From assembly GCF_000208745.1 (NCBI RefSeq), contig NC_030859.1, forward strand, positions 159,496-223,495: a stretch of 64,000 nt of DNA, given 5' to 3'. The position numbers and the translations under genes were made by a program. The number at the start of each line of letters is the position of its first letter. The first letter of the stretch is position 1. Origin of the DNA: Theobroma cacao. Lineage: Eukaryota > Streptophyta > Magnoliopsida > Malvales > Malvaceae. Shown here in pieces: positions 23,604-39,596 of this stretch. Below the pieces are notes generated by a model. It ran no database searches and had not been told where the DNA came from. It saw nothing but the letters and a program-made list of their open reading frames with translations.

Positions 23604-26127
23604 TATCTCTCTCTATCTCTGATTATGTGTGTCTGCACATGGTTACTTCTACATAACTGTCAATGAGTTTATCAAGTATTACAGTGTTGCCTTCATGTGC
23701 TATCATAAATCTTTTCACTTTTGGAGAAGTGTGATTAACAGTTCAATTATAATAGGCTGATGAATGCACTAGTTGCATCTTTGATAATTCTATGAATTTG
23801 TGATTACTGCATGAAGCTTCTTATGACGAAATACACAGTGTGACACTGCATTTAGTTGTCGATAAATTTAAATCTGAATGTAAGGTATCATCCTATTGAT
23901 AATCATTGGAAGCTGGACTATACACAACTGTCTGTGTATAGACAAACTTTTACATGCTATGCTCATCGCTCTACCCGCTCACATTCCATTGACTACCTGA
24001 TTGTGACATGTCCTTCATGGAGCAATCTTTACTCCTTGACCTAATTCTTTGGTTCTGATCAAGTTGTGACAACTAGACTTACTTTTTGTGTCTTAGAATC
24101 TCATCATGAGTTGTATTTCCAGTTCCATGGTTATCACTTATCACTGCTGTAGTCGTCAATCTAGCACTAACGAAATGTTTGATCGCAGTGATTTTGATTG
24201 TAAATGATTCTTTTTCCCCTTCAAACTAGATTTTCCAGAAGCGGGACTGTCACAAGAAAAGCAATATCAGAGTCAGCAGCATCTTTATGCAGGATAATTA
24301 TATTCTAAGCTATGCTTACTTGATATCTCTCTAGTTTGAAAGTTTATAAATTCACACTAATTGGCTCATAAAGTCACCGATTTATGGGTTGAGTGCCATG
24401 CCAGTAAATGTACATTTTTGGCATGATGGAAACCTTAATACATCCTAAATTCTTTGGACTAATTTCTCTACTACTTCTTTCATTTCGTGGGTTTGAAAAG
24501 GACTTTCTCTACTTTCTGAACGGTAATATGGCATCAATTGCAGTGGGAATGACTTAAAGTCTTTCTTTATATCTACCGGCTCCAGTCACATGCATATCCT
24601 TTGTAATTAGTCCCTTTTCTTTCGAATATTCTCCTCCAACGGACCTTAATGTTCCATGGGAATCTGGAGCTTTGCTTAATTATGTTGTCACTGTTGTGTT
24701 CGCAGTGTCTCTGGTATTATTGAGTGGTTTCAGAAATGGAGGCAGATATTCTGAACCATTGCATTTTAAAAATTCATAGAGGCGGCCATGTTTGTCACTA
24801 AACTTTTCACTTAAACAATGTACAGTGGAGTGATTGAATAGAGAATCAACTGTGGCAACCATTGCCACGATGTCTCTGACATACAGATGCCAGAATCTCC
24901 TAAACAGCAAAATATTCTCCTTTTTAGCCACTTTATCCACACATCTTTTCGTTTTTTGGCTGATGTGAAATTGATAAAGTTTGATAAAACCGAAAAGATC
25001 CATTTAGACTCATAATTGTCAGTTGATCCCTAAGGATAAAGGAAGTGATCATTATCAAGTTTTTCCCAAGAGTAAAAGCCATTCAGGTAGAGCTTGTCAT
25101 AATTTCAGAGAAATGAAGATCAAACAAATCAGAATACTCCATGAGACGCTTGCATGTTCTATTGAAGACAAGGAGAAAGCATGAATTTTTAGGGAATCTT
25201 CCATTCTGATAATCTTTATGTCTTCTCCACTTTGTATATTGTCCTAATTCTATGCCTTGCTTCACTTTAGACATCTTTTTCCTTGATTGCTTACTGTAAG
25301 GAATTATAAGAGCGTGTAATAGACTAAAGTAAAATAAGACATTTACTTTTTGACAGGGCTACCTGCTCAAAAGACTGTGAAACTTGGCATAGAAGGTAGA
25401 AGAACAGCGGAGAATGCACCAGATTATAGCATCCCAGCTTGGGAAAAGAAAGGCTGCAGGCTCTGATGGTCTAGCCTCAATTCAGGCTTCAGAACCTAGC
25501 TGCTTGCAAATGGCTTTATGCCATGATTTGATACTTGTTGATGCTGAACCAGAAACAAATTACCTTTGTGCATTCATCACAGTACAGTTTGGCATGGAAT
25601 GGTACCAATGAAAGCAAGTTAGATGCTGCAGCAGGTGCAATGTTTCCCTGTTTGGAGGTATGTCCATGTTAAATTTAGTATTTTACTTGACTTTGTTTAA
25701 TAGGAAATCAGAAACCATTAATCTGAAAGCCTTTTTTTCTCTCCACCCTGATCTAAATCTGGTGTTCCCTTCATTGTGGAAATTTTGTATTGAAACTGTT
25801 ACAGCAATTGGACTTTGTAGAGAAAATAATTAGCAGTTAACAGGCAAATTCAGTATTTACATAATCCCTTTAGGGCACTGATTTTTGTCCAGTGCCTTTA
25901 CAACTCTAGCCAATACTTAACATATGATATTGTTGACCTTTTTGGTTGAAAAAAAATTTTCAACTAGACTTAAGCCTCCTCATTGTACATTACAATATTT
26001 AAGAGGCACCTGGACCTGAGTAGTATCAATTTACAGTATATGCTGCTAAAACATTTCCCTGCATGCTGCAATGCATCTTTTTTTTCTTTAAGAAAAAAAA
26101 AAGTTACTATATATTACATGGATGCTA

Positions 26128-28303
<2,176 letters not shown>

Positions 28304-28367
28304 GGTATCTTCGTTTCGTATGTGTTTTTTTTTTGGAGGGAATCGAGAACGAAAGACTTGGAGTCTC

Positions 28368-28375
28368 CTATTTAT
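28368..28375 (-). promoter_or_regulatory. Candidate TATA box of the cytokinin dehydrogenase gene
   Basis: On the minus strand ATAAATAG lies about 65-72 bases before the ATG at 28303, implying a short 5' UTR of some 35-45 bases. Sequence match only. Confidence 0.4.
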
Positions 28376-31300
28376 GTGCAAAAGCAAAGGCAAAAGCAAG
28401 AGGAGAGGTGTAGAAGAGCCAAGGAAGCGAAGAAGTGAGGGGGGGAATTTAAAGAGGAAGGTTTGGGTGGCCGAGTCAACCTATCTTCAGTTGTTAGAAT
28501 CCGTATGAAGACCGCCTTCTTGGGTGGGAGAGTTTTAGGATTTTCTTTCAGTTGTCCTTTTTGGGCTCTTTTGTTTATAAGAGAAGCCATCACACATAAG
28601 CCAAGTTGAAGAGAAAAAGTTACAAGAAAGAAAGATTTTCACAAATCTTTGCACTTTTTCAAACAGTTGCAACCACAATCCCACCTTTTCCACCAAAGAC
28701 AAACATGTTCCCAAAATTTTTTCTGATTAACCTTATGTTTAAGGATTCCTTTTTTTTTTTTCCCCCGTTTTTAGAATAACAAGCAATGGCTTTGCTCAGG
28801 GAGTCGAATGGCCCCTGTTTCTCTGCCTCTTATGCCAGGGTATTGCCTTGCCTTGCCCATGCCCCCAATCTCACTCCCATGAACGATACGAATATTGAGT
28901 GCTCCTCCTTGAATCCATCACTGTCTTAATGTAGACATCACGTATCTATTTTCAGATTTGGATGAGAGGGACTGCCCTTGATTCATTTGAGAGATGGCCG
29001 AGTGGGGCAGCGAGGGGACCCTGGAACACGTGAATTTCAAATGCTTATGTGCTTTATGGTAGAAGCTCTATGATTGGTCACGTTGGGACCCCTTTTGGAG
29101 CGCAATGCAAAGAAATGAACCAGGGGATGACAGCTTTGGGCAGGCACAGAAAAGGCCCATTCTTTTGGCAATCTGCTGTTAATTTGTTTTCGGTTTTGTT
29201 TTTTCAATCCTTTGCCTTTGGTATATCCAGCAACTGGACAAAGCTTGAATGATTCTCTTGTTTATATGATTTAGAATGCGATTAGATTACATTACAGTAG
29301 CGCAATTATTGCTTCTTCCTCCCTTTTTGCAAACAACTTGTGCATGGACAATACTGTAGGATTTCTATCGGTATCACCTCAGCCTAGCTCTCGTTGGCTA
29401 GCTACGACGCGCCTATCATTTTTCTGTTGGTGAGATATTATTGGAAAGGGGAAAACACCATATTCAGCCTTCAACATAGACCTCATACCATAAATACAAC
29501 CTTCGCCCCCCTCCCCGGCCTAATGTAACAGAGATCAGATGATAGAGTTTGGGGACTTGGCGAGGGCTTTAGGTGTCATTCCATTAATGAAAGCAGCAAG
29601 CAGGATCATGGGTACAAGGGCCTCTGAATTATAGATGGACACTCTCCCTAGTCCCTAGATTCCCTCTCTCCCAACTCCCAACCTATGGAAGATTCTATAT
29701 ATCTATCACATTCCTCCCTCTTTTGTCTCTTTCCTTATGCCTTTCTTCTGGTGTCTGACTGAGCAACATCTACATATAGACCATTTTATGAAAAAGGCCA
29801 GTACTTGTACCTTACCCAGCTACTTGAATACAAAATCTATATATAGTACTCATCACTCCTTGCCATTGTTTCAACCCATTAGATATATATTTACATTTGT
29901 TTAATCAAAGTCAGTTTGTAACATGCAATAACTTGATGTGCCTGTAGCTTCTGAAAACAAAGAAATATAAGAGAAGTATTATCTCATGGCTTCTTGAGTT
30001 AAGAGAGAGAGATATACTTGTTTGATTCGAAAGATAGTAATTTGTGATCCAATGTGAGATTCCACCAAGGAAAAATCTTGCATACTGTGGATCATACTTT
30101 CCATTACTTGAAGTTGCTTTAGGTAAAGAAAACTTGGAAATCTTACAAAGTAAAAAAAAAAAAGAATTGAAATGAAAATGACCTAAAACAAGAGGCCAAA
30201 AAAGACCTAAACAACAAAAGTGATATGATTGAAGCAGGGTTAAAAGCCACAATTTTGCTCTTTTTCGACAAATCACATCCTCAAAAGAAGTAGCCATGAA
30301 TCCAACAGCTGTCCTAATTCGGAGTTTAGGAGTCTAGGGCATCTTAATCTTAGAGTTTATTATTATTATTATACTATAACCATAACCAAAGATTATGAAA
30401 TTTTGAATAGATATTGCACTCACTTATCCTCTAGCTTATGGTGTGAAAGGGTGAAAGTTTGAACTAGATAGAACCCTAATCCTGAATTATTTATGTATAA
30501 ACTTGAATGTTTTTCTAGAAGGAGACCGACCGCGAATAAAGAAACATGTTAATTAGGTTAGGGTTTCGGGTGATCTTAATGATTTTGTGGGAGAATGAAT
30601 GAATATACCCCATTACACGTAAGAAGGAAGGAAGCTCTCCCAAACATGGGGCCTCTCTTGTCCGTTGGATGCTACATTTGTGGAATGCAAGAAAGGCTTT
30701 TTTGATGGTCAAACAATGTTTGAACCTTTAATCATGGGAGCAGCTTGTCATCAAAGTGATCAAAGGGGCGGCGAGGCGTGGCTCCCATAGTCACTTTCCA
30801 TGCTCTTCAGTAAAATCATGAATCAAAAACTCGACACGATTACTGCCAAGTCAGTGTCATCTCGACCAGTCCATTGGCTAATCCGAGATTGAGGACAGGC
30901 CAATGAGGCTTCGACAAGTGTGGTGGGAAGGAGGTGGAGGAGCCATTAGGCCGGACGAGACGGGTGAGATTGCCACGTAGTATTTGTATCTGTCATCGCC
31001 ATTACACCTATGCTCAAATCCTCATGGATCATCATATGCCTTTGGGACTAAAGAATGTGGTTAGAAGGGTTGGTAGGGCACAAATTCGATTTAGGATACT
31101 CAAACCTATGTGATTAATAAATAATTATGCTTATCATGTTTCCCATCCCCACTTTTATTCCACTTTAATCAATGTCTCCTTTGTCTCGATAGCTATTCCT
31201 ATTCCCCATCCCTGAGGTTAAAATTTAAAGCGCTCAAAGCCTCCTGCTATTCAAGCCTGTCGTGATTAGCTACTTCACCTTTATTTTTGTCAACTTATTA

Positions 31301-34300
31301 TCACCCATCATGAGGTAATTTATTACGAGAGAGAACCCCTTTTTTTGCTTTTGTCCGGTCAAGTGCCTGTCTAGTTTCTAGTCCGGACCAGGACAAAAAC
31401 AATATCAGTACACGAGGTAAATGCCAAAGTCCATGGAAAATTCCCCCATTCAATCGAATTCTTCTTCGTTGTTTAGTTTTATCGACAAGCAAAACGCGTC
31501 TCATTGAGTGGATCAGTGGAGGGACCATTGAAGAACATGACGGGTATAATAATCTGGTAAACTTTCACTGGATTTTTCCTGCTCCAGAAAAATGTGTTTT
31601 TATCTGTTTGTCTGCATATAGCCAGCCAGTTGGCTCATTAATCCTACTGTTGCATTTATATGCTTATATATGCTGTTGCTTCCCTGTTTTCCAAGCACCT
31701 GCATGGGACAAATCTGCAGTGAAAGGATCATGCCAGCATTCCGCATGCAAGGCCTGATTCTGTGTTTGATTTGGTTTTAACCATCAATGAAGAAACCAAA
31801 AAAGATTGATCTGTAAAACACTTGTGTACATAGAAGCAAAATGAACTTTGATCGCTGGCAATCCCCATGTCTGATGATCTCCATTGAAACTTGGTTTGGT
31901 GAATACACCCTTCCTCTCAAAAGTTAGGGAAAAGTGCATTTTGGCAATATTTTACTACTTTTTAGGGTATGCAGGGTGAACTGTCCAGCATCAACAAACA
32001 CAGCTTGCTGATTACCACCTATGGTTTTGCAGCACAACTTTTAATTATATTTTAATCCTCAGGCAATGGTTTAAATGATGAAATCTGTGGTTGGATTTAA
32101 GTATTTGTTAGATCTTTTGCCATAGGCTTGCTTCCTTTCTTTTCTTTTGTCCTTTTCTTTCTACTCAGTCAATGTTTATTACAATGATCCAAAGCCCCCA
32201 CCTTCTACTGTCCTTCAAAATGAAATCGTGTTCACACTTACACAGACAGATTCTTCTAACTCGGTAATTCAAAGTTCTTAGTCAGTCCACTCCACTCAAT
32301 TAGTGATTTCCATGTATTGTGTTAGGTATGTTTTTGTGCTCAAAATAATTAATTAATTACATGTTTCTCTTGATCTCTTCAAACAATGTGAGTCGTCATG
32401 CATATGTTCCATTCATAATAATCAATCTTTCAATTAAAAACCATTTTGAAGCCTCCTCACAGTCTAGATGCATGAAAGTTGGCAGCATTCCTTCTATATC
32501 ACAATGTAGGAAGAGAAGAAAAAGAGTGATTCATACTTGGCAGCCATTTTCATTGGTGGTTTCGGTGGATCAGTTGCTTTTCTTCTGCCATGGTATCATT
32601 AGGTTCAAAGAAAAAAACAATGAGGGTGCCCGTGCACTACCATCACTGTAGCTTCACCATCTAAAAAGTATATGGAATCTTAAAAATTGAAAAGGAAAAC
32701 CATGAAGGAAACATGTAATATGAGTGATCATTTTTACATGCCATGTGCTTTTCATGACTTTTCTTCTGCTATTCCTGTCCAAGTTTTGGTCAATATACTG
32801 TATAAAGGTTTCTCTGGAAACTCTGGATTTACAACCCTTTTTGATTTCCATCACATAATACCCCTTCACTAGGGTCTCTCTCATCACTACAATTAAAACC
32901 ATATTTTTCAAATATCAACATAAGCTGTTTAATCAAGTTTCTGTCTACTTTATCTTGTGTCATGTTTTAAGTCGGTTTGACTCGAAACAGAAAGGGGAGC
33001 AATGCCAATGATCAGAGACAGAGTTATGTGATTATACGTTTTTGTCAGCTAATGAGTGAGTTAATTGGTTTGGTTAACATGTCACATGCAGGTAGCTCCA
33101 AAGACCCAATTCTCAAATTACTCCCATTAAGCTATATTTACATTGAATTAAATGAAAAAGGCAAGGAGAGTTTGACTAGTTGTCACCATCCTCTTTTAAA
33201 GTGATCGGAGAGAAATTGAACCAATTTTCATAGAGAAGTAAATCCATATTTTCTAAATAATAATAGTGGCAATATCTTTCCTCTAAAATGGAACTCTTAA
33301 GTTGGAATATTCCCATCATTCCATTTCGAAATTATTAAGAAAAAAGACTTGTTTTAAGGGCTGGAAACACTCCTTCAAAAGGGTTGAGGCACAACTTTAC
33401 TCCAAGCCCATCAAGGAGAGGATCATAGTGGAAAGCCTGGTCACTAGGGATTAATCGACATGAAAAGCAACAAGAACAGGTGAAGTGAGGTATATACATT
33501 GTATGAAAAGCTAGCAACAAGATTAGAATGCTGCCAGGTACACATAGACACAATAAAATGCCAACAAAACTAAATGGGCGCAGTACTGAAATGCCCCCTA
33601 AAGGGAAATTATAACCCATGTAGTAGAGTTGAATTCAATGAACTTCTTTTTTGGATCATCAAATCACTCATTCATCCTTAGCTTGTTCATAAATTTTGGT
33701 TAATGTAATTATCATGGTTGTTAAGACAAGCATCCAAGGCAGCCTAGCCTAGCTTGGTTTCGATCAGGCTGTCAATTTGACAAAGTTGGACTGAGCATAT
33801 ATACCGCACACCTCAGAAAAACATAACAAGGCTGAGCCAATAATCCAAGAGCATTCACGCTTGGCTCTAGCACATTGGAATTGACTCATGAAAAACCAAA
33901 TATGTTTCAGCCCTTTGAATGTCATTTTCTTAGGACCCCAAAGACCAAGTCCTATTCTCAATAATTTGGAGAAGGATTCCCACAAGTTTCAAATTGGAAA
34001 TTGTCTGAAACACTTTACAACTTCTAGGATGAGAATGTTCTACGTTTGAATGACTTTTGAAAGCATTTTGCTCCATTTAAACTCTACTGAGTCATCAAAC
34101 ACACCACCAGGCCAGTCAATTTTATAAGTTTTTATATATCTGTTACATGTATCTTTATTCGTCGGCAGCATAAATTGTTTTGGGCAATCCATGTGCTCTA
34201 AACAGATTGGCTAAGTAGGTGGTTAGGTCTAAGTCCAATGACCAATGCTGGAAATGCAGGACCATGAAAATTACAACTCCATGGTGGTAGACATTTTCGC

Positions 34301-36191
34301 TTTCATGGAAAGGAACTGCTGCAGTTTGGAAATTATGAATGTGGAACTTTTGGAATGAAGGCATTTTATCATAACATATTATGTGAACCCTGTTACACGA
34401 AACTGACATGATTTTTTTAACTTTTCTTAACCAATAAAAATAGTAAATATTTAAACACGCAATCTTTAATTAATTTGATTTTATTATCGTAACTTTAAAT
34501 ATGTTTAACAAGTACTATTACTATTATTCAATACTACGAAGCGGAGAAAAATCAATATCTTCTATCGTGGTCTAGAATTAAGTCCAACATTGGCTCCATC
34601 TGTTTAGGCACTGTCATGGGACAAAGCTCATTCCAAAAAATTCAACATTTTCTTCTCTTTTATTTCTTTTTTTTTCCTTCTTAACCTATTCGACGATGGA
34701 CTTGCTTGAAGGTACCTATGGGCTTCACCAAAGGCCCAGTTTTCGCTTTAGTTTCATTTGATAGTCTAGCAAGCCCCTACTGTCCTACATTTTTTGGGTA
34801 TTGAGGGTTTTAACCCTGGGTCATGGCCCCTTTTACCCTCTCGACATTGACATATATGGAATTAGGCCCCTTATCAAATATTGAACTGAATCATAACTTA
34901 TCAACACAAATGTTACAGAAGAAATTTGCGAGAAAATTGACAAAACTTTGGCATAATTTATCGACATGAAGTAAGAGATGTTGGCTTTTTCTGAAAGAAT
35001 AATAAATTGACTGGTAGTTTGACAGAATAGTTGAGAGGGATTGAAACTCTGTTGTGCATCCATGGGCAGTTTAGAGGGATCAAATGGTGCGCAGCAGGTG
35101 TACTAAGTTTCTATGATTGTATTGGTCTTGGTCTGTTCAAGAGTTGGGTGCTTATTGTTTTTTGTATCTAGGTGTTTATTATATCTAGGTGGTACCTTGT
35201 GCAATTATGTAAGTCAGGCATTCTTTCTGCTGGATAGACTTATGACTTCCATTCACTGTAATCAATGATTTATATAAATAAATACTTTTTTGGCTGAGAA
35301 AAAAAAAAAAAGGATGTTTGTGATCAATATGAAGGAGGAAAACCGGGCTGCCTGTCTGTGCATGCAGAAGGTGGCAATAAGGATATGTGACGCAAAAGAA
35401 GAAGAAGAACGTGTGGCACTTGGGAGTGAGTCCGTTCTCCTTTTGAAGTCACAACAAGATCTGAGGCTAAGCTTCATATGTTATTCTAAAGATTGTGATG
35501 TTTGAAGTTTTAGATTTCGTTCCTCTTGAAATTCTTTTACTAGCAGTTTTATCTGCTACGATAGGACAGATTGAAGAATTGAAGGCAGGCAACTTTCCAG
35601 CACGATGAGGTATCCTAATGAAGTCTAAGCAATTTATGATAAAATGATCGGGCCTTGGATGTGGCCCTGGAACTCGTTATAGTTATGAGTGTTGGAGGAA
35701 TGTTTAGGATAGTTGTCTGAAACTTGAACTTTCAGCATTGACAAGATCCAATGGTGTATTTATTGAAGCAGAGCAAAGCCAGGAAGGAACCAATATTAGT
35801 TTTCATGGGCCAAGGAGATGTGAGTGACTGATGGAGGAGGGTCTGGCCCAGTAGTTTTTTGAAACTAAACCACATTGTCCTCAAAACCTTACGCTCAAAT
35901 TACTAATAATGATGGACTTGAATTATTATATAGGTCTTAACAATTATATTCATATCTGATATGAAATGTGAGGTATCACAGTTCCAACCATAACGACTCT
36001 TATGTCATTTCTCTTTAATGTTGTAGCTTCGTAAGATAATTGTTATCCAGGTAGTATCTCAGGAGTCTGCATCAGTCAAACATGAAACTGGATTGATTCA
36101 ACTGTTTAAGCACAAAGTAGCATCTACACTTTCAAACCAACACAATAACAAAGACATTCTACCAGCACCTAATGATCAGAATATGAAAGAA
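28376..36191. other. Gene-poor region upstream of the cytokinin dehydrogenase gene
   Basis: Nearly 8 kb without a supportable coding exon. The left part contains the promoter of the cytokinin dehydrogenase gene and the right end the 3' UTR of the IQD gene. Open frames of 60-130 codons (for example 29911-30297 minus, 33335-33619 minus) show no domain and look like chance. A possible non-LTR retroelement tail ends with an A tract near 35311. No intact transposon, tRNA or microRNA precursor was recognised. Confidence 0.5.
35080..35311 (+). mobile_element. Possible 3' tail of a non-LTR retroelement or retroposed transcript
   Basis: A T-rich, untranslated-looking stretch contains aataaata just upstream of a 13-A tract (35299-35311), resembling the end of a polyadenylated transcript inserted in the genome. 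No flanking target-site duplication was found and no reverse-transcriptase frame lies upstream. A real 3' end of an unannotated transcript is an alternative. Confidence 0.25.
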
Positions 36192-38124
36192 TCATCTGAA
36201 GGTGCTTTCTCGCACCCAATTAGGCAACGAACATTCAGAGTTAAAGCTAAGATCCTTTAAGGTTCTTTTTGATTTTACAGGACCTGGAACACCCTTCAGG
36301 CTAGGGGATCTCTGCTGATAAGCGCTAGGCCTGCTACTGATCCTACAACTGTTGGGCACATCCCTTGTAATAGAAGATATGAGAGAGAGCTTGTTCTTAT
36401 ATGGTGAGTAGCTTTCAGACTGAGTATCAAAACTTCCAGGCCTTAGCTTTGGCGAACTCATTGATCTTACCTTTGCCTTAGCAGATTGTGTAGCAGCCAT
36501 GTAAGTTGGAACTACAGGAGAGGTATAAAAAGAGTTGTCTTCTCCCAAAGAACACTGCTTTCTATGAAATGATCTTCGTGGAACCGGTAGGGGAGAATCC
36601 AATCCTTCCATATGATACTGTCGCGGAAAGGTCTTCAGTCTTAGTTGTTTAGCTCTGTTTTCCTCCGCAGGCTTGGGATTTGAATTCCAAACTGAGTCCA
36701 AATCTTCAAGTTCTTTACTTTTACTCACTTGAGTATCCACCCATTGGTCTAACCAGTACTTTAATCCTCCATTACCCTTGTTCTGCTCTGATTCTGTTGA
36801 CTTCTGCAATTTACTTTTCTAACTCCTGAGAACAATGCACTAGGTATATAAAAATTTCAAGACAGATATTTCAAGCCAAAGAGGGTTACCCGATGAACAT
36901 ATGAGTATTCCTTTATCCGCTCCCTTTTGATGGCAGCTTCTTTCTTGCTTAACACCATTGCATCTGCCTCTTCCTTTGTCAAAATGCTATCATCCCATCT
37001 TTTGTGACTGTTTGTGTCCACCTGTAATTTTTTTGAACATTTTTTCCACTCCAATTAAATGGAGCCCTTCTCACATCAAGAAAGAAATTTAAATGGTGCA
37101 TACCTTAATAATCTTGTCTTTCAATGTTAGCAACTGTTTGTCTTCATCAGACTGCCAAATGCCTTCTGCCATTTCGAATCTCCTTGCACAGACCTGAGAC
37201 TGAATACTTACAATGGATTGTAAGCATTTTAGAGTATTCATTGCTTGTCGTCTCACAGCCCAGCCTCGGATGATTGCTTGAAGCATCACTATCCCCTTCA
37301 ATGCCCGCAAAGCTTTCCTTGCCTACAAGTTTTCTCCATAAGAACTTTAAAATCCAATATGAGTTAATCAATGGTGGAATTTATGTTCATAATAGTTAGT
37401 GTGATTTGTTTTGGAGGACCACTTCTGACTGAGACTACTCACTTAATAAAAGTGCATATGCAAATTTTGTTGTAATATAGTAATTCTTTTCCCAGCCAAA
37501 CTCACACCTGAGTTTTCCTGATTTATCACAAGGAACTACAATGACAAGTCACTGACAAACAACTAATAGGAAAGAAGGAAGTTCAGTAAGGATGCATAAA
37601 GAGAACTTACAAGGTAGCCCCGGAAGGTAGCCTGGATTTTAATGGCAGCAAGTTCTTGGATCTTCTTCCTCTCATGCTGATCAGCAGATGGAGAGGAACC
37701 GGGTTGAAAATTCACTATGTATTCTTCTGCTTCTCCTTCACATTTATGGTTAGACTGAGGGGTACCAGTGAGCCGAACGACCTCGGCTGCTACCTGAGCA
37801 GCTGCAACAGCTGCTTCAGCAGCAGCAGCTGTGGCAATAGCCACAGTTAAAGCATGCTTCTCCTGATCTTCATCTGTTTCAATTTTAGTCTTGTCTCTTG
37901 GTGGTGATGCAGCTGCAAGGGATGCCAACCTTTTGGTCCTAAACCTTCCAAACATCCATTTCCTTCTTTTCTCCTTCTGAGAGATAAATAACATTCATGA
38001 CAGCCATTCATACAGAGAAACAAGAAAAATCAGTAAAGAGCAAAATTACCTTTTCTGTTGTTGAAAGTGTCTCAAAGAGAAAGAACCTCTTCACTAGATT
38101 GAACCAGCTCTTCTTCTTAGCCAT
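36192..38124 (-). CDS. IQD family calmodulin-binding protein
   Basis: IQD proteins bind calmodulin and associate with microtubules or the plasma membrane, acting as scaffolds in cell shape and Ca2+ signalling. Exons: 38124-38050, 37976-37611, 37322-37104, 37021-36890 and 36803-36192, totalling 1404 nt and 467 aa. The N-terminus [15 protein letters not shown] is typical. The IQ67 domain (about residues 132-198) holds [13 protein letters not shown], then [20 protein letters not shown] and [11 protein letters not shown] phase-0 intron lies between GYL and ARK, the hallmark intron position of this family. The C-terminal part has basic Ser/Pro-rich blocks ([32 protein letters not shown]) expected for microtubule association. 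The gene is intact. I cannot assign it to a numbered IQD member with certainty. Confidence 0.92.
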
Positions 38125-39562
38125 TGAAGAACTACAACTTCAGGCAAAAGTTTAGTTATTTTCAGTAATTATGAATCTTTTACAGTTCTTCAGCTTATCC
38201 TAAGCTAACCACAAAATCATTCTTGCAGAGAAGGGAAAAAAGCTGAAAAATGGAGGAAAGCTAGAGCAGGAAGAAACACATAGAGAGAATGAAGTATTTG
38301 CTCAATCATTTTGAAAGAAAGAACCAAAGTTTTTGAAAGCAATTAACAAAAAAGTCAAAAGAGATACTATAGTGGCAAAATCCATATAGATTGTGCACAA
38401 AAGTTGCTCTGAATTCTTACCCATTTCCTAGAATCCCGTGATTCGGAGAATCAAACAGGAATCACCGCTTCAAAAAGCTTTGGCTCTTGGGAAATTGGAT
38501 ATCTGAGATTGAGATAGGATAGCCGTGGAATTTAGATCAACCATTCTTTATTACACCAAATACCAAGAAAAGTGGTAGTGAAGGAATTGCCATCAGATAT
38601 AACTTCAGAAATCCATATTTGTCCTTGAAAAACTGAAACCACTAACACCCAAAAGTCGGTTAAATTCATCAGTTGATGATCATCTCTAGCAATGCACAAT
38701 TAGATATTTGTCCAATGATTCATATTTTTTCCATCCTTTTCATGATGAGTTTCATCTGTTCAAAGTTGTGGGCCTTCCAAGAAGTCACTGTAGGTATTTA
38801 TTTTTCATGGAGGGAACCTCTTCAATGAATTATGAGAAAGGCTTTTTCAGCTTCATGGGGCCTCTCCATCCTTTTCCAACCCTCCACTTTTTCTCGAGTC
38901 CTAACAGACATTTGAACATGTCTGTTGGGAATGAAATTACTCAACTATCCTTCACTTAATTCTTTCTTGAGGAAGGAACATGGCACTGCAATAGCAGCAG
39001 GTGTGTGGTTTCACCTTGCTGCTTGTCAGAATTCTATTTAACTTCGGGGTCCAAGTGCAACCATATACCGTACTCCAATAAATCCTCAATTTTGCTATAT
39101 AAAATGAATTTGATAGAGAAAGTAGCTAGGATTTCTTATAGTGCTGTTGCTTGCATTTTGCAGGATATGTGATCTCAAGGCTGTAGAGTGGGACCAATCA
39201 CACCTTCCCATTCACCAAATTTTTGAGGCATTGAAGTTCTGATATCGATATTTTCAGCTTACCCCTATCTTCCCTACGATTCATTATGGAGAAACTTCAA
39301 GACATATCCAAGTACTTTGGCTTGAAACTATGAACCACCTGACAGATTGTCCAGATTAACACCTTGGGTGTTTGCATTACTCTTGTTAAGAGTAAGGCAA
39401 TGATAACCTTTACCTTTGCCCTCAAGGTAAAGTTATCATTCTTTTTAAGAAAAATATGGACCATTCCTTAAAAACAAGTACTACACTGAGATACTATTAT
39501 GCGCACACCAACATTTATACGCATACATATACTGCCATTATTGAGGGCAGTGGGGGATGAGG

Positions 39563-39596
<34 letters not shown>

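Larger units (their letters stand above)
20960..26127. other. Intergenic region with a few exon-like fragments
   Basis: Five kilobases between the convergent bHLH (+) and cytokinin oxidase (-) genes. It contains a G17 homopolymer and a tiny retroposed fragment (listed separately), and three short AG-bounded open stretches: about 22109-22170, 24706-24753 and 25358-25459. These do not join into a recognisable protein. No other gene or RNA is supported. Confidence 0.45.

Noticed and set aside
28989..29005. gagagatggccgagtgg, identical in style to the 5' end of serine/leucine tRNAs (also plastid type)
   Set aside because: The following bases do not form an anticodon arm or T arm, and no acceptor-stem partner is present. 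At most it is a tiny relic.
29911..30297. 128-codon minus-strand open frame
   Set aside because: Hydrophobic low-quality composition without domain, codon pattern or flanking exons; unsupported.
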